Below, piece after piece: positions 7,495 through 17,142 of a DNA stretch of 64,000 nucleotides. This DNA is from an uncultured Collinsella sp. (GTDB lineage: Bacteria; Actinomycetota; Coriobacteriia; Coriobacteriales; Coriobacteriaceae): the NCBI GenBank assembly GCA_900543025.1, contig UQPP01000001.1, forward strand, positions 53,537 to 117,536, read 5' to 3'. Both the position numbers and the translations under genes were made by a program. Below the pieces are notes generated by a model. It was not told where the DNA came from and did no database searches. It saw only the letters and a program-made list of their open reading frames with translations. Every line of letters starts with the position of its first letter. Position 1 is the first letter of the stretch.

Positions 7495-10400
7495 ATGGAT
7501 CTTTCGACTTTGATGCCGCAACAGCTGCAGATTGTCAAAACGCTCGACCGTCCGCTGTTTGTCTCGGCGGGCGCCGGTTCGGGCAAGACCTTTACCCTCA
7601 CGCGTCGCATCGTCTACGCGCTCTCGCCTGAATCCGGTCCGTTCGTTGAACATCTTGACCAGGTGCTCGCCATTACCTTTACCAAAGATGCCGCGGCCGA
7701 GATCCGTGACCGCGTGCGCCGTGCGCTTATCGACGAGGGCATGGACGAGGAAGCACTGACCGTCGACGACGCGTGGATCTCGACCATTCACGGCATGTGC
7801 TCGCGTATCCTGCGCGCGCATGCGCTGGAGCTGGGCATCGACCCCGAGTTCACGGTGCTCACCGATACCGACGAGCTTATGGACCAGGCTGTTGAGCATG
7901 TGTTGGCCCGCGCGACGGCGCCCGATGCCGCCCCCGAGCTCGCGGCATCGCTCAAGGCCCTCTATGCCTGGTATCCCATGGCGGGCGAGGGCGGTTCCTT
8001 TGGCGCTGGCGCGACCATCAAGGGCCTGGTGCGCGACCTGCTGGAGCTGTCGAGCCAGTTGCCGGGCGGTATGGACGACGTGTGCGTGGCGCGCGGGCAG
8101 GCCGATACCTCGGCACTCGCCGATGCCTATCGCGCGGCGCTGGGCGCAAGCAAGGCCGCGACCGAGAAGGCGCAGATGGCACTCGACGCCATTGACGCGT
8201 TCGAGGCGAGTGGCAAAACCATGGAGGATGCGGCGCGACTCATGATGTCATGCACCATGCCGCGCGCGAGCAAGGCATTCCCTAAGGAGCAGGTCGAGCT
8301 GCTCAAGGCCGAGGCCGCCGATGCGTTTATCAATATCGTGCTTGCCTGCGGTGGCCCGGCGCTCGATGCGCTGGTGGGCCTGGCCCGTTCCGTGGAGGCT
8401 GAGTATCGCGCGCTGAAGGCTGCCCAGTCCGCCCTCGATAATAACGACCTGCTGCGTATGGCCTACGAGGCCCTGCGCGATTACCCTGCCATCCGTGCTG
8501 CGTACGAGGGCCGCTTTAAGATGGTCATGATCGATGAGTTTCAGGATACCGACCAGATGCAGGTCGATCTGATACGCTACCTGACGGGTGCGGGGGAGCG
8601 CGCGCTGTGCACCGTGGGCGATGCGCAGCAGTCCATCTATCGCTTCCGTGGCGCCGAGGTCGAGGTGTTCCGTCGTCAGGAGCGCAAGGTGGGCTCGTCT
8701 GCCGCGCCCGAGGCGACTGCCGTGGCCGATGCCCCTGCCGGCGAACTCGTCAAACTCGTGCGCAACTTCCGCAGCCATGACGAGGTGCTGCGTTACGTGG
8801 CACGCGTCTTCGACGGCGATGACGGCGGCCTGATGCAGGGCTTTTTGGATCTTGAGGCGAGCGACGGCCGCAAGGACACGCTGGTGGCGGACGCCTCGCG
8901 CCGCCAGGCCCTCTTTGTTGCCGGCGGCAGTATGCAGGAGCGCACACAGGCCAAGGCCCGCGCGATCGCCGAGCGCTTCCGCGCGCTTGCCGATGCCGGC
9001 CAGCCCCAGGGCGGCATGGTACTGCTGCTGGGCCGCATGACCAACGCCGATGTCTACGCCCAGGCCTTCCGCGATCAGGGGCTCGACTGCGTCATCGCAG
9101 GCGGCTCGGTCTTTGCCCAGGCAGCCGAGGTGCAGACGGTGCGTGCCCTGGTCTGCGCGCTCGCCAATCCGGCCGATACGGCGCAGGGCCTTATGCCGCT
9201 GCTCGCCTCGCCGATGTTTGCGCTCGGCGCCCAGGAGTTCCTGGCGCTGGCGACCAAGCTCGATGGCGAGACGGGGGAGACCTCGCGCCGGAATATCGAC
9301 ATGGGCATCATGAGCGATTCCGATGTGCCGGGCTTGCAGGGCTTGCCGCTTGTGACGCGTGCCCGCGAGGTGCTGCGCTACGCACTGCGTCGCGTGGGGC
9401 GTGATTCGTTCGCCGCCATCGCGCGCGACGCGGTCAATGCCTCCGGCTGGTTCGTGCGCCTGGCGCAGCGCGGCCCCGAGGGCAAGGCCATCGCCGCCAA
9501 CGTGCTCAAGGCGCTCGACGCCGTGGCCGAGGAGGAGGCCGAGTTCGGCAACTCGCCGCGTTCCATCGCGCTGGCCTTCGACCGCTTCTTGGCGGGCAAG
9601 GAGGCCCCGGGTGCCCTCAACGAGGAGGGCGACGGCGCGGTGCGCATCATGACCGTGCATGCGTCCAAGGGTCTGGAGTATCCGGTCGTAGCGGTTGCCG
9701 AGTGTTTTGGCGTGCGCAAGCCGTCCGGTGCGGCTCAGATGGGGCGTGTCGAGGGCGGAGCGCAGGTCGTGGCACTGCCAGCTCGTTTTGATGGCGTTAA
9801 GCTTGCCGATGGGACCTTTGTGAAGGGCGATGACGTCAAAAAGCAGTTTGAGCATGCGTTTAAGGGCAAGGGCACGTCGCTGTGGCTGCCGCCGGAGCTC
9901 ATGGAGGACGTCTGTGCGACGGGTTCTCCCGCCGAGGCATTTGCTCGCCTGCGCAACGACGACCTGCAGCTTTCGCTCGAGGAGCGGGCTCGTCTGCTCT
10001 ATGTCGCCATGACGCGAGCGCGTGAGCTGGTCATTCTGGCGATGGATGCCGGCGTGAGCCGCGGCAAGGTGACGGCGCCGACCTTCGATGTCGAGACCGA
10101 TCTGACCTACGATGTGCTGCGCCGCATCCTGCCGGCCGACAGTCTGGACATGCCGCAGCTCGATAGCGACCGTTTGGTGTTCGACAACTCCAAGCCGGGC
10201 GACTACGAGCTTATCTCGCTGGCGGACTTTACGTTTGGCGAGCAGGCGTTTGAGGCCAACGCTTCGCTGGATGTCGAGGGCAGGCTTGTTCGCGGCGATG
10301 CCGATGCCGCCGATAATGCTGCGCGCTCAACCGTGCCCGGTCCTGCCGACCCCAAGCCCGATTCGTTTGAGCTTGTGTATCCCCAGGCAGTGGGCGTGCG

Positions 10401-11121
10401 CATGGGCATCTGTCCGTATCCGATGCGTGATTCGTATAGCTACTCGTCAATCGCCGCGGCGCTCCATGCCGAGACGGAAGATCGTGCCGCCGAGGCACAC
10501 GTGCCCATGGACGAGTCCGGCGATGATGCGGAGTCGGATGGTTCCGAGATGACGGATGCAGACGTGGCCGCCGTCGAGCCCGTTGGCAACCCCATGGCGC
10601 TGGGCTCGGCCTTCCACGCTGCCTGCCAGTGGCTCATCGAGATGGGTGCCGATGCGCTGCCCGCTGAGCGTGCCGAGGCCCTGGCTCGCCTGTGGCACCT
10701 GACGCCGGAACAGCGCGAACGCTTCGACGTTGCCCTGGACCGCTGGCTCAAGTCGGCTGTTCGTGCCGACCTGCTCGCGTGGCCGTGCGTTCGCGCCGAG
10801 GTGCCGTTCTTTTCACTGGGCTGCGAGGACAAGGACATCGCTCGCTACGGTGCTTATGCCGAGGGCGCCATCGATGCACTGGCTACCGACCCGGCCGATC
10901 CGTCGTGCGCACTGGTCATCGACTACAAGACGGGCGGCACGCCGGATGAGACGCCCGACCAGCTGCTCGAGAAGCACGCCCTGCAGGCGCGCGTTTACGC
11001 TGATGTTCTGCACAAGGCGGGCTTTGAGGCCGTGACCGTCAAGTTCGTCCGCGTGGAGCAGCCGGATCCAACCATCTTCGTCGAACCCGCCGAACCTCAA
11101 GTAGTCACCTACAACCTCTAG
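7495..11121 (+). CDS. addA: UvrD/RecB-type helicase-nuclease, AddA-like
   Basis: A 1208-residue superfamily 1 helicase with a C-terminal nuclease. Motif I is SAGAGSGKT (24-32), followed by motif II DEFQDTDQ, motif III VGDAQQSIYRFRGA, motif IV VRNFRSH, motif V MTVHASKGLEYPVV and motif VI LLYVAMTRAREL. The RecB-like nuclease core near the end shows GAIDAL and VIDYKTGG (Asp1143, Lys1145). AAGGAGG lies 12 bases before ATG 7495, inside the end of the upstream gene, and only 3 bp separate the two genes, so they are surely co-transcribed. Together they should process double-strand breaks for RecA. Nuclease and helicase motifs all look intact, unlike the partner. Confidence 0.92.
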   Translation: MDLSTLMPQQLQIVKTLDRPLFVSAGAGSGKTFTLTRRIVYALSPESGPFVEHLDQVLAITFTKDAAAEIRDRVRRALIDEGMDEEALTVDDAWISTIHGMCSRILRAHALELGIDPEFTVLTDTDELMDQAVEHVLARATAPDAAPELAASLKALYAWYPMAGEGGSFGAGATIKGLVRDLLELSSQLPGGMDDVCVARGQADTSALADAYRAALGASKAATEKAQMALDAIDAFEASGKTMEDAARLMMSCTMPRASKAFPKEQVELLKAEAADAFINIVLACGGPALDALVGLARSVEAEYRALKAAQSALDNNDLLRMAYEALRDYPAIRAAYEGRFKMVMIDEFQDTDQMQVDLIRYLTGAGERALCTVGDAQQSIYRFRGAEVEVFRRQERKVGSSAAPEATAVADAPAGELVKLVRNFRSHDEVLRYVARVFDGDDGGLMQGFLDLEASDGRKDTLVADASRRQALFVAGGSMQERTQAKARAIAERFRALADAGQPQGGMVLLLGRMTNADVYAQAFRDQGLDCVIAGGSVFAQAAEVQTVRALVCALANPADTAQGLMPLLASPMFALGAQEFLALATKLDGETGETSRRNIDMGIMSDSDVPGLQGLPLVTRAREVLRYALRRVGRDSFAAIARDAVNASGWFVRLAQRGPEGKAIAANVLKALDAVAEEEAEFGNSPRSIALAFDRFLAGKEAPGALNEEGDGAVRIMTVHASKGLEYPVVAVAECFGVRKPSGAAQMGRVEGGAQVVALPARFDGVKLADGTFVKGDDVKKQFEHAFKGKGTSLWLPPELMEDVCATGSPAEAFARLRNDDLQLSLEERARLLYVAMTRARELVILAMDAGVSRGKVTAPTFDVETDLTYDVLRRILPADSLDMPQLDSDRLVFDNSKPGDYELISLADFTFGEQAFEANASLDVEGRLVRGDADAADNAARSTVPGPADPKPDSFELVYPQAVGVRMGICPYPMRDSYSYSSIAAALHAETEDRAAEAHVPMDESGDDAESDGSEMTDADVAAVEPVGNPMALGSAFHAACQWLIEMGADALPAERAEALARLWHLTPEQRERFDVALDRWLKSAVRADLLAWPCVRAEVPFFSLGCEDKDIARYGAYAEGAIDALATDPADPSCALVIDYKTGGTPDETPDQLLEKHALQARVYADVLHKAGFEAVTVKFVRVEQPDPTIFVEPAEPQVVTYNL

Positions 11122-11129
11122 CCACCTCA

Positions 11130-11171
11130 GGCTTTACGGTGCTATTTGGTTAGTTTTGGGGCCGTAAAGCC
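11130..11171. repeat. Inverted repeat after addA
   Basis: GGCTTTACGG (11130-11139) and CCGTAAAGCC (11162-11171) are perfect 10-bp inverted copies separated by 22 bases, just after the addA stop. No T-run follows, so it is a possible rho-dependent end, processing hairpin or operator. Confidence 0.5.
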
Positions 11172-11257
11172 CTCAATCGTCCAAATGGCACCGCAACGCA
11201 TGGGAGAGCCTGGGGCGGTACAATGACTCGAACGGTTCAAACGAATAAGGAGCCATC

Positions 11258-11767
11258 ATGCAGCTCACCAAAACGCTTAAGGTGACGCCGGAGGAGCTTT
11301 TTGACGCTCTGGCGGGGTTCATCATGCAGGATATCGAGAACGCCACGGGCAAGCGTCGCAGCCGCAACAAGCTCAACGGTTATAAGTACGAGAAGCGCGC
11401 CCAGTCCGCAAAAGGCAAGGCCAAGGGCACGGCGATCAAGGTTAAGATCAAGCACTTCGACTACCCGTGCCTCTATGAGGTCCGTTTTCAGTATGCGGCG
11501 GGCATCAATACCATGCGCTATGAGGCTGCACCTGCTGGCGATGGTGCCTGCGAGCTCACCTATACCGAGGATTTTCAGGGTGTGGGTGGCAACACGTCTG
11601 GCACGCGCGGCAAGCTTGGCCTCTTCTTCTATGAGCGAAAGCTCAAGAGCCACGCCAACCAGACGATTGATCAAATCGTCAAATACATCGAGGGTGAGCG
11701 CCGCGTAAAGGCTAATCCCGCCTTCGCCGATGATACTGCCGAAAACGCTTCGGATGTATTCCATTGA
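11258..11767 (+). CDS. DUF3284 domain protein
   Basis: A 169-residue cytoplasmic protein that matches the DUF3284 pattern: MQLTKTLKVTPEELFDAL at the start, a conserved ENATGK block (residues 28-33), a beta-rich core (residues 60-110) and FFYERKLKSHANQTI near the end. The family is thought to have an SRPBCC-like fold and its role is unknown. AAGGAG lies 7 bases before ATG 11258. It is a single gene between the addBA pair and the low-GC transporter. Codon use is normal for the window. Confidence 0.7.
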   Translation: MQLTKTLKVTPEELFDALAGFIMQDIENATGKRRSRNKLNGYKYEKRAQSAKGKAKGTAIKVKIKHFDYPCLYEVRFQYAAGINTMRYEAAPAGDGACELTYTEDFQGVGGNTSGTRGKLGLFFYERKLKSHANQTIDQIVKYIEGERRVKANPAFADDTAENASDVFH

Positions 11768-11870
11768 TACCCTGTGCAAAAGCTTTACCACTCTTCACAT
11801 CAGCTGTGAACACTTCAGGCTTCGAGCCAGTAGCGAGCGGCCCGACAAAATTAGTTGATGGAAGTACCAA

Positions 11871-13070
11871 ATGAATAAGAATGCCACTACGCAACTGCAC
11901 ATCTATTCCGCCTTTTTCGTTCTCGCGGGATTTGTTTTAAATCGGGGAGTGTTTCTACTTTTCCTTGCGGAGAAAGGAATGTCTGTCACGGAAATTGCGC
12001 TTTATCAAGCCCTGTTTAACATTGCAACGGTCGTCCTCGAGCTGCCAACAGGGTTGATAGGCGATTTCTTTGGAAAGAAGTTCTCGATTCAAGTGGGCGT
12101 GCTGCTGCTTTTCTTCCATACGGCTGGCATGCTGTTGCTCTCAGGTCCCTTTCTCGTCGCGCTTTCCCTTGTTGAGGCACTCGCCTACTCCCTTCAATCG
12201 GGATCCGAACAAGCGCTTTTATATGAAATTGCCCGGAATGCCGGTCAAGGAGAGCGCTTCCTCACCATCAACGCTCGGCTGCTTGCCGCGCAATCAATCG
12301 CGACGGGAGTGGCAATCGTACTTGGATCATTCATTGCCCAAGTATCTTGGAGCGCCCTCTACGTATGTGTCTCCATTTTCTATCTCCTGCAGCTTTTCCT
12401 TCTGTATCCCATTGAGAGGATGGAAACGACCCATTCCAAAAACTCTGGGGAGGAAAGGTTTGACGTAGCCAAGATCTTCAGACGCGAAACCTGGTGCATT
12501 GGAGAATCCGCTTTTGCGGTGTTGCTTCTTCTAATCGGCACAAGCATGCTCGATGGATTCTATGGGAGTTATTACAACTTGAATCAGTTGGTATTCGACG
12601 CATTTGATGCTCCCGTCTCCATAATAGGAATCTTTTTCGGTGCATCCTATGCAGTAAATGCGACGGCCTATATTGCAGCAGATTTCTTCTCGTCGCGTTT
12701 CGGGAAAAGAAATACCATGCTCGGCTCGATGCTAATCGAGGCCGGTCTTTTCATGATTCTTCCGTGGTTCGCTTCAAATCCGCTGTGTTTGTTTGGCCTT
12801 AGCATGGTGCTTTGTTTTCTCCCAGAAGTGGTGTATATCACTTCGGAAAACTTAATCCAAGACGCGATAGCGGACGATCTCCGCGCGACGATCCTTTCCG
12901 TCGCGTCTCTGGTAAGGGCTCTCTTTTCCGCAATGTTTTTCTCCATATTTGGACATGTGTTGGGGTTATATCCCATTCAGATAGCGCTCGGTATTATTGG
13001 TACAATCGCGATAGCAATTACCGCCGTTGTTTCATTGAAAATGGTAGGAATGCAGGTCTCCAAGAATTGA
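11871..13070 (+). CDS. MFS transporter, probably acquired
   Basis: A 399-residue major facilitator protein with about 12 hydrophobic segments. The loop 2-3 signature ELPTGLIGDFFGKKF (about residues 54-68) is a variant of the MFS motif A. The substrate cannot be told; the closest feel is of drug or small-molecule exporters of Firmicutes. The DNA is clearly AT-richer than its neighbours, with frequent AAA, AAT, ATA and TTT codons, and the upstream and downstream spacers share this composition. Only GGAAG is seen before ATG 11871. These features suggest horizontal transfer of a small cassette between DUF3284 and dnaE. Confidence 0.8.
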   Translation: MNKNATTQLHIYSAFFVLAGFVLNRGVFLLFLAEKGMSVTEIALYQALFNIATVVLELPTGLIGDFFGKKFSIQVGVLLLFFHTAGMLLLSGPFLVALSLVEALAYSLQSGSEQALLYEIARNAGQGERFLTINARLLAAQSIATGVAIVLGSFIAQVSWSALYVCVSIFYLLQLFLLYPIERMETTHSKNSGEERFDVAKIFRRETWCIGESAFAVLLLLIGTSMLDGFYGSYYNLNQLVFDAFDAPVSIIGIFFGASYAVNATAYIAADFFSSRFGKRNTMLGSMLIEAGLFMILPWFASNPLCLFGLSMVLCFLPEVVYITSENLIQDAIADDLRATILSVASLVRALFSAMFFSIFGHVLGLYPIQIALGIIGTIAIAITAVVSLKMVGMQVSKN

Positions 13071-13203
13071 TATATCGATTGACGAGCTATCCGAAGCGTC
13101 GAGCCTTCTTGATGGACATGACTATTCGTCACAAATCATTTCGCGCATCGCCGGGGTTCCAGTAATACTCGATGTATCTGGATGCCCTCATTCCCCTTTT
13201 TGA
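13048..13203 (+). other. Open frame without a start codon, possible gene relic
   Basis: One frame stays open from 13048 to TGA 13201-13203 and reads like protein (ISIDELSEASSLLDGHDYSS, then ISRIAGVPVILDVSG), but it has no plausible start and overlaps the end of the MFS gene. It may be the remnant of a gene broken when the low-GC cassette was inserted, or chance. Nothing else is evident in 13071-13310. Confidence 0.2.
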
Positions 13204-13310
13204 AGGTACCAAATTAGCTACCCGTGTGGGTTTGGCTAGGTTCGGGTGCTGTCCGTGCCGTGGGGTAAAATCGTTCAGTCAGAACACGAACCCGCATCGG
13301 AGCTCATCAC

Positions 13311-16300
13311 ATGGCATTCGTCCATCTGCACAATCACACTGTTTTTTCCATGCTCGACGGCGCAACCCGTATCCAGGATATGGTCAACCGTGCCGTTGAG
13401 CTTGGCATGCCCGCCGTGGCCATTACCGACCACGGCTACATGTATGGCGTGCCCGACCTGGCGCTGGCCTGTGACGCCGTCAACCACAACACGCCCGAGT
13501 ACAAAACCTGGAGCCACGACAAGGCCTTCCTGGAAAAGGACCGCCGCGACGAGCTGGTGGAGCCCGACCCCGAGGCAAACCCGCGCGAGCATGCCCAGTA
13601 CGTCAAAGACATGGCCATGTGGGACGAGAAAGGCAATATCGACGAGCTCAAGCCGCCCCTGGTCATCAAACCCATCTTTGGCTGCGAGGTCTACTTTACG
13701 CCGGACGAGACGCTCGCTCGCGACCATAAGCCCGAGCTCTACCATATGATCCTTCTGGCCAAGGACCAGGAGGGCTACGTCAACCTGATGCAGACGGTTT
13801 CCGAGGCCGCCGTGCAGGGCTTTTACTACAAGCCGCGCGTGACGCTCGACAACCTACGCCGCCACGCCAAGGGCATGATCTGCACGAGCGCCTGCATCGC
13901 GGGCATCATCCCCAAATACATCGACCGCGGTGACATGGAGGGCGCCATCAAGTGGGCCGAGACCTTCCGCGATACCTTCGACCCCGGCGACTTCTACATC
14001 GAGATCCAGGAACACGGCATCACCACCGACAACGGCCTGACCGACGAGCAGATGGACCGCACGCTCATCGATATCGCCAAGCAGGTGGGCGTCAAGGTCA
14101 TCGCCACCAACGACTTCCACTACCTGCGCCGCGAGGACGCGCCCGTGCAGGACGTCATCATGTGCATCGGCATGAACGCCAAGGTCGACGACCCTAACCG
14201 CATGCGCATGACCGGCTCGGAGTTTTACATGAAGACCGAGGAGGAGATGCGGGCGATGTTCCCGTATTGCCCCGAGGCCTGCGACAACACGCTCGAGATC
14301 GCCGACAAGTGCTACGTCGAGCTGGACTGGGACTCCATCATCCTGCCGCGCTTCCCGCTGCTCGACCCCGGCGAGACGCACGAGAGCCAGTTCCGCCGCG
14401 AGTGCGAGAAGGGCCTGCGCCAGCACTACGGCGACGACTGGGCCACGCGCGAGATCGGCGGCGTCAACATCAAAGAGCGCTTTGAGTACGAATACAAGGT
14501 CATCTGTGACAAGGGCTTTGCTGCCTACTTCTTGATCGTTGCCGAGTACGTGCAATGGGCCAAGGACAACGGCATCGGCGTCGGCCCCGGCCGTGGCTCG
14601 GCCGCCGGCGCTATCGTCGCCTACGCCATGAACATCACCGCGTTCGACCCGCTCGAGAACGGCCTGATGTTCGAGAGGTTCCTGTCCCCGCAGCGTACCG
14701 AGATGCCCGATATCGATATGGACTTCGACGATGAGCGGCGCCTCGAGGTCGTGGAGCACGTTCGCCAGCTCTACGGTCCCGAGAAGGTCACCCACGTCAT
14801 CACCTACTCGACCATCAAGGCCAAGCAGGCCATCAACGACGCCGCGCGCGTCCTGGACTACCCGGTCTACATGGGCCAGCGTCTGTCCAAGATGGTCTCG
14901 AGCGACCCCAAGGTCAAGCTCAAGCAGGTGCTCGACAAACAACCCGGCAAAGAGGATCTGTTTAACCCCGATTTTGCCGAGGCCTATAAAAAGGACGACG
15001 ACGCTCGCCGCATCATCGACACGGCGCTCTCGATCGAGGGCCTCACCCGTGGCGAGGGCGTGCACGCGTGCGCCGTTCTGATCTGCCGCGACCCCGTCAA
15101 CGAGCACGTGCCCACCAAGCTCGACACCAAGGGCGGCGTCGAGATTACCCAGTACGAGGGCCATACCGTCGCCGACATGGGCCTGCTCAAGATGGACTTC
15201 TTGGGCCTGCGCACGCTGACGGTTATCTCCAAGGCCAAGGCAAACATCAAAAAGAACTTCGGCATCGACATCAAAGAGGAAGAGATTCCCTTTGACGATC
15301 CCGAGATCTTTAAGCTCATGGGCTCCGGCCACACCGCCGGCGTCTTCCAGGTCGAGTCCGCCGGCATGACGGCCACGATCAAGAACATGAAGCCCACCGA
15401 GTACAAACACGTCGTGGCATTGATCGCCCTGTACCGCCCGGGCCCGCTGGGCGCCGGCATGGTCTCGTCCTACATCAACCGTATGAACGGCAAGGAGCCG
15501 GCCGTCTCCTACGACGACCGTCTGGACGACATCCTGGGCGAAACCTACGGCACCATGGTCTACCAGGAGCAGGTTATGCTCATCTCCGTCGAGATGTGCG
15601 GCTTCTCCAAGGGCGAATCGGACTCGCGTATCCGTAAGCCCGTGGCTAAGAAAAAGATTAAGCTGCTCACGTCGACGGTGCTCCACTGGGAGGATGGCTC
15701 GGACGAGACCACTTACGACCACTGGATGAATGGCGCTATCAAGAACAACTACACGCGCGAGGTCGCCCAGAAGATTTGGGACGATGTCCTTGAGTTCGCG
15801 TCCTACGCCTTCAATAAGTCGCACTCCGCCGGTTACGCCATCCTGGTTATGCAGACGGCATGGCTCAAGGCGCACTATCCGCATGAGTACATGGCGGCCG
15901 TTCTGACGTCCTATACGGGTAAGACCGACAAGATCGTGCACTACGTCTCGGCGTGCCGTCACGACGGCATCCCCGTGCTGTCGCCAGATGTCAACGAGTC
16001 CGGTACCGAGTTCACGGCTACCAAGGAGGGCGTGCGCTTTGGTCTGGCCGGTATCCGCGGCGTGGGCATCGGCGTGGCGCAGGCGATTATCGCCGAGCGC
16101 GAGGCGGGCGGCCCGTTTAAGACGCTGCACGACTTTGTCGAGCGCGTGGACTCGAGCCAGGCCAACCGTCGCGTGATCGAATCGCTGATCAAGGCAGGCG
16201 CCTTCGACTCCACGGGGTATCCACGTCGCCAGATGATGCACTTTGTGGACAAGAACAACCCCGAGAACATCATCGATGCCGCGGTAAAGCGCCAGAAGGA

Positions 16301-17114
16301 CCGCGCGAGCGGCCAGACGTCGTTCTTCGATATGTTTGGCGACGTTGAGGGCTCGGGCTTTGAGGTGAGCGTGCCCGATCCGGATGGCCAGGAATGGGAC
16401 CGCCACCTTAAGCTGAGCCAGGAGAAAGAGGTTCTGGGCATCTATGTCTCGGACCACCCGCTGCGTCCGTTTGAGTATGCACTAGCCAAGGCGCGCGATT
16501 TTTCGTTCTCGCAGATCGACACCGGCTACGAGGTTCAGAATCCTACGGGCGGCACCATCAACCAGGAGATTCCCGAGGGCAAGGCGCTGTGGTGGGCCGG
16601 CATGGTCTCGAGCGTGTCCAAGCGCGTGACCAAAAACGGCGACCCCATGGGCATCGTGCAGCTCGAAGACATGGAAGGCGAGGCCACGGTCGTGGTGTTC
16701 CCCAAGACCTACAAGGAGGCCGAGGGGTATCTGTACGGCGAGGTCGATCCCGAGACCGGCGCGCAGCTGTCCGACGCGTTTGTGCGCATTAAGGGCAAGC
16801 TCGAGCGCTCGGACCGCGGCGACCAGATCATCGCGCAGGAGATTGTGCCGCTGGAGCTTAGCGAGGAGAAAAACAAGCCCAAGGTCTTTGAGGTCATGGT
16901 GCCCAACAGTCGATTTAGCCAGGGCAATATGGCGCGCCTGGCCACGGTGCTCACCACCAACCCGGGCGGCGACCGCGTGGAGATCTTTATTGAGCAAGTC
17001 GACGGGCGCGTGCTGCGTGCCGAGGTACCGGCCAAGGTCAACGCACGCTCGATTCCGCTGCTGGCAGAGGCAAAGGCGATTGTGGGTAACCAGGGCCGCG
17101 TGACGGTTATCTAA
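13311..17114 (+). CDS. dnaE: DNA polymerase III alpha subunit
   Basis: The replicative polymerase catalytic subunit, 1267 residues. The N-terminal PHP domain begins FVHLHNHTVFSMLDG with metal-ligand histidines and ITDHGYMYG. The palm carries the catalytic aspartates in PDIDMDFDD (Asp467, Asp469). The fingers region includes GPGRGSAAGAIVAYAMNIT, and the C-terminal part has a helix-hairpin-helix region followed by an OB-like domain (about residues 1100-1190). GGAG lies 8 bases before ATG 13311. The SNF2 helicase gene starts 28 bp after the stop, so a two-gene transcript is likely. Confidence 0.95.
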   Translation: MAFVHLHNHTVFSMLDGATRIQDMVNRAVELGMPAVAITDHGYMYGVPDLALACDAVNHNTPEYKTWSHDKAFLEKDRRDELVEPDPEANPREHAQYVKDMAMWDEKGNIDELKPPLVIKPIFGCEVYFTPDETLARDHKPELYHMILLAKDQEGYVNLMQTVSEAAVQGFYYKPRVTLDNLRRHAKGMICTSACIAGIIPKYIDRGDMEGAIKWAETFRDTFDPGDFYIEIQEHGITTDNGLTDEQMDRTLIDIAKQVGVKVIATNDFHYLRREDAPVQDVIMCIGMNAKVDDPNRMRMTGSEFYMKTEEEMRAMFPYCPEACDNTLEIADKCYVELDWDSIILPRFPLLDPGETHESQFRRECEKGLRQHYGDDWATREIGGVNIKERFEYEYKVICDKGFAAYFLIVAEYVQWAKDNGIGVGPGRGSAAGAIVAYAMNITAFDPLENGLMFERFLSPQRTEMPDIDMDFDDERRLEVVEHVRQLYGPEKVTHVITYSTIKAKQAINDAARVLDYPVYMGQRLSKMVSSDPKVKLKQVLDKQPGKEDLFNPDFAEAYKKDDDARRIIDTALSIEGLTRGEGVHACAVLICRDPVNEHVPTKLDTKGGVEITQYEGHTVADMGLLKMDFLGLRTLTVISKAKANIKKNFGIDIKEEEIPFDDPEIFKLMGSGHTAGVFQVESAGMTATIKNMKPTEYKHVVALIALYRPGPLGAGMVSSYINRMNGKEPAVSYDDRLDDILGETYGTMVYQEQVMLISVEMCGFSKGESDSRIRKPVAKKKIKLLTSTVLHWEDGSDETTYDHWMNGAIKNNYTREVAQKIWDDVLEFASYAFNKSHSAGYAILVMQTAWLKAHYPHEYMAAVLTSYTGKTDKIVHYVSACRHDGIPVLSPDVNESGTEFTATKEGVRFGLAGIRGVGIGVAQAIIAEREAGGPFKTLHDFVERVDSSQANRRVIESLIKAGAFDSTGYPRRQMMHFVDKNNPENIIDAAVKRQKDRASGQTSFFDMFGDVEGSGFEVSVPDPDGQEWDRHLKLSQEKEVLGIYVSDHPLRPFEYALAKARDFSFSQIDTGYEVQNPTGGTINQEIPEGKALWWAGMVSSVSKRVTKNGDPMGIVQLEDMEGEATVVVFPKTYKEAEGYLYGEVDPETGAQLSDAFVRIKGKLERSDRGDQIIAQEIVPLELSEEKNKPKVFEVMVPNSRFSQGNMARLATVLTTNPGGDRVEIFIEQVDGRVLRAEVPAKVNARSIPLLAEAKAIVGNQGRVTVI

Positions 17115-17142
17115 GCTACCCCGGGTGAGATTGGAGGAAGTG

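Noticed and set aside
13854..16457. 867-codon open frame antisense to dnaE
   Set aside because: It lies wholly within dnaE, which has all polymerase motifs. Long antisense frames are common with this codon bias.
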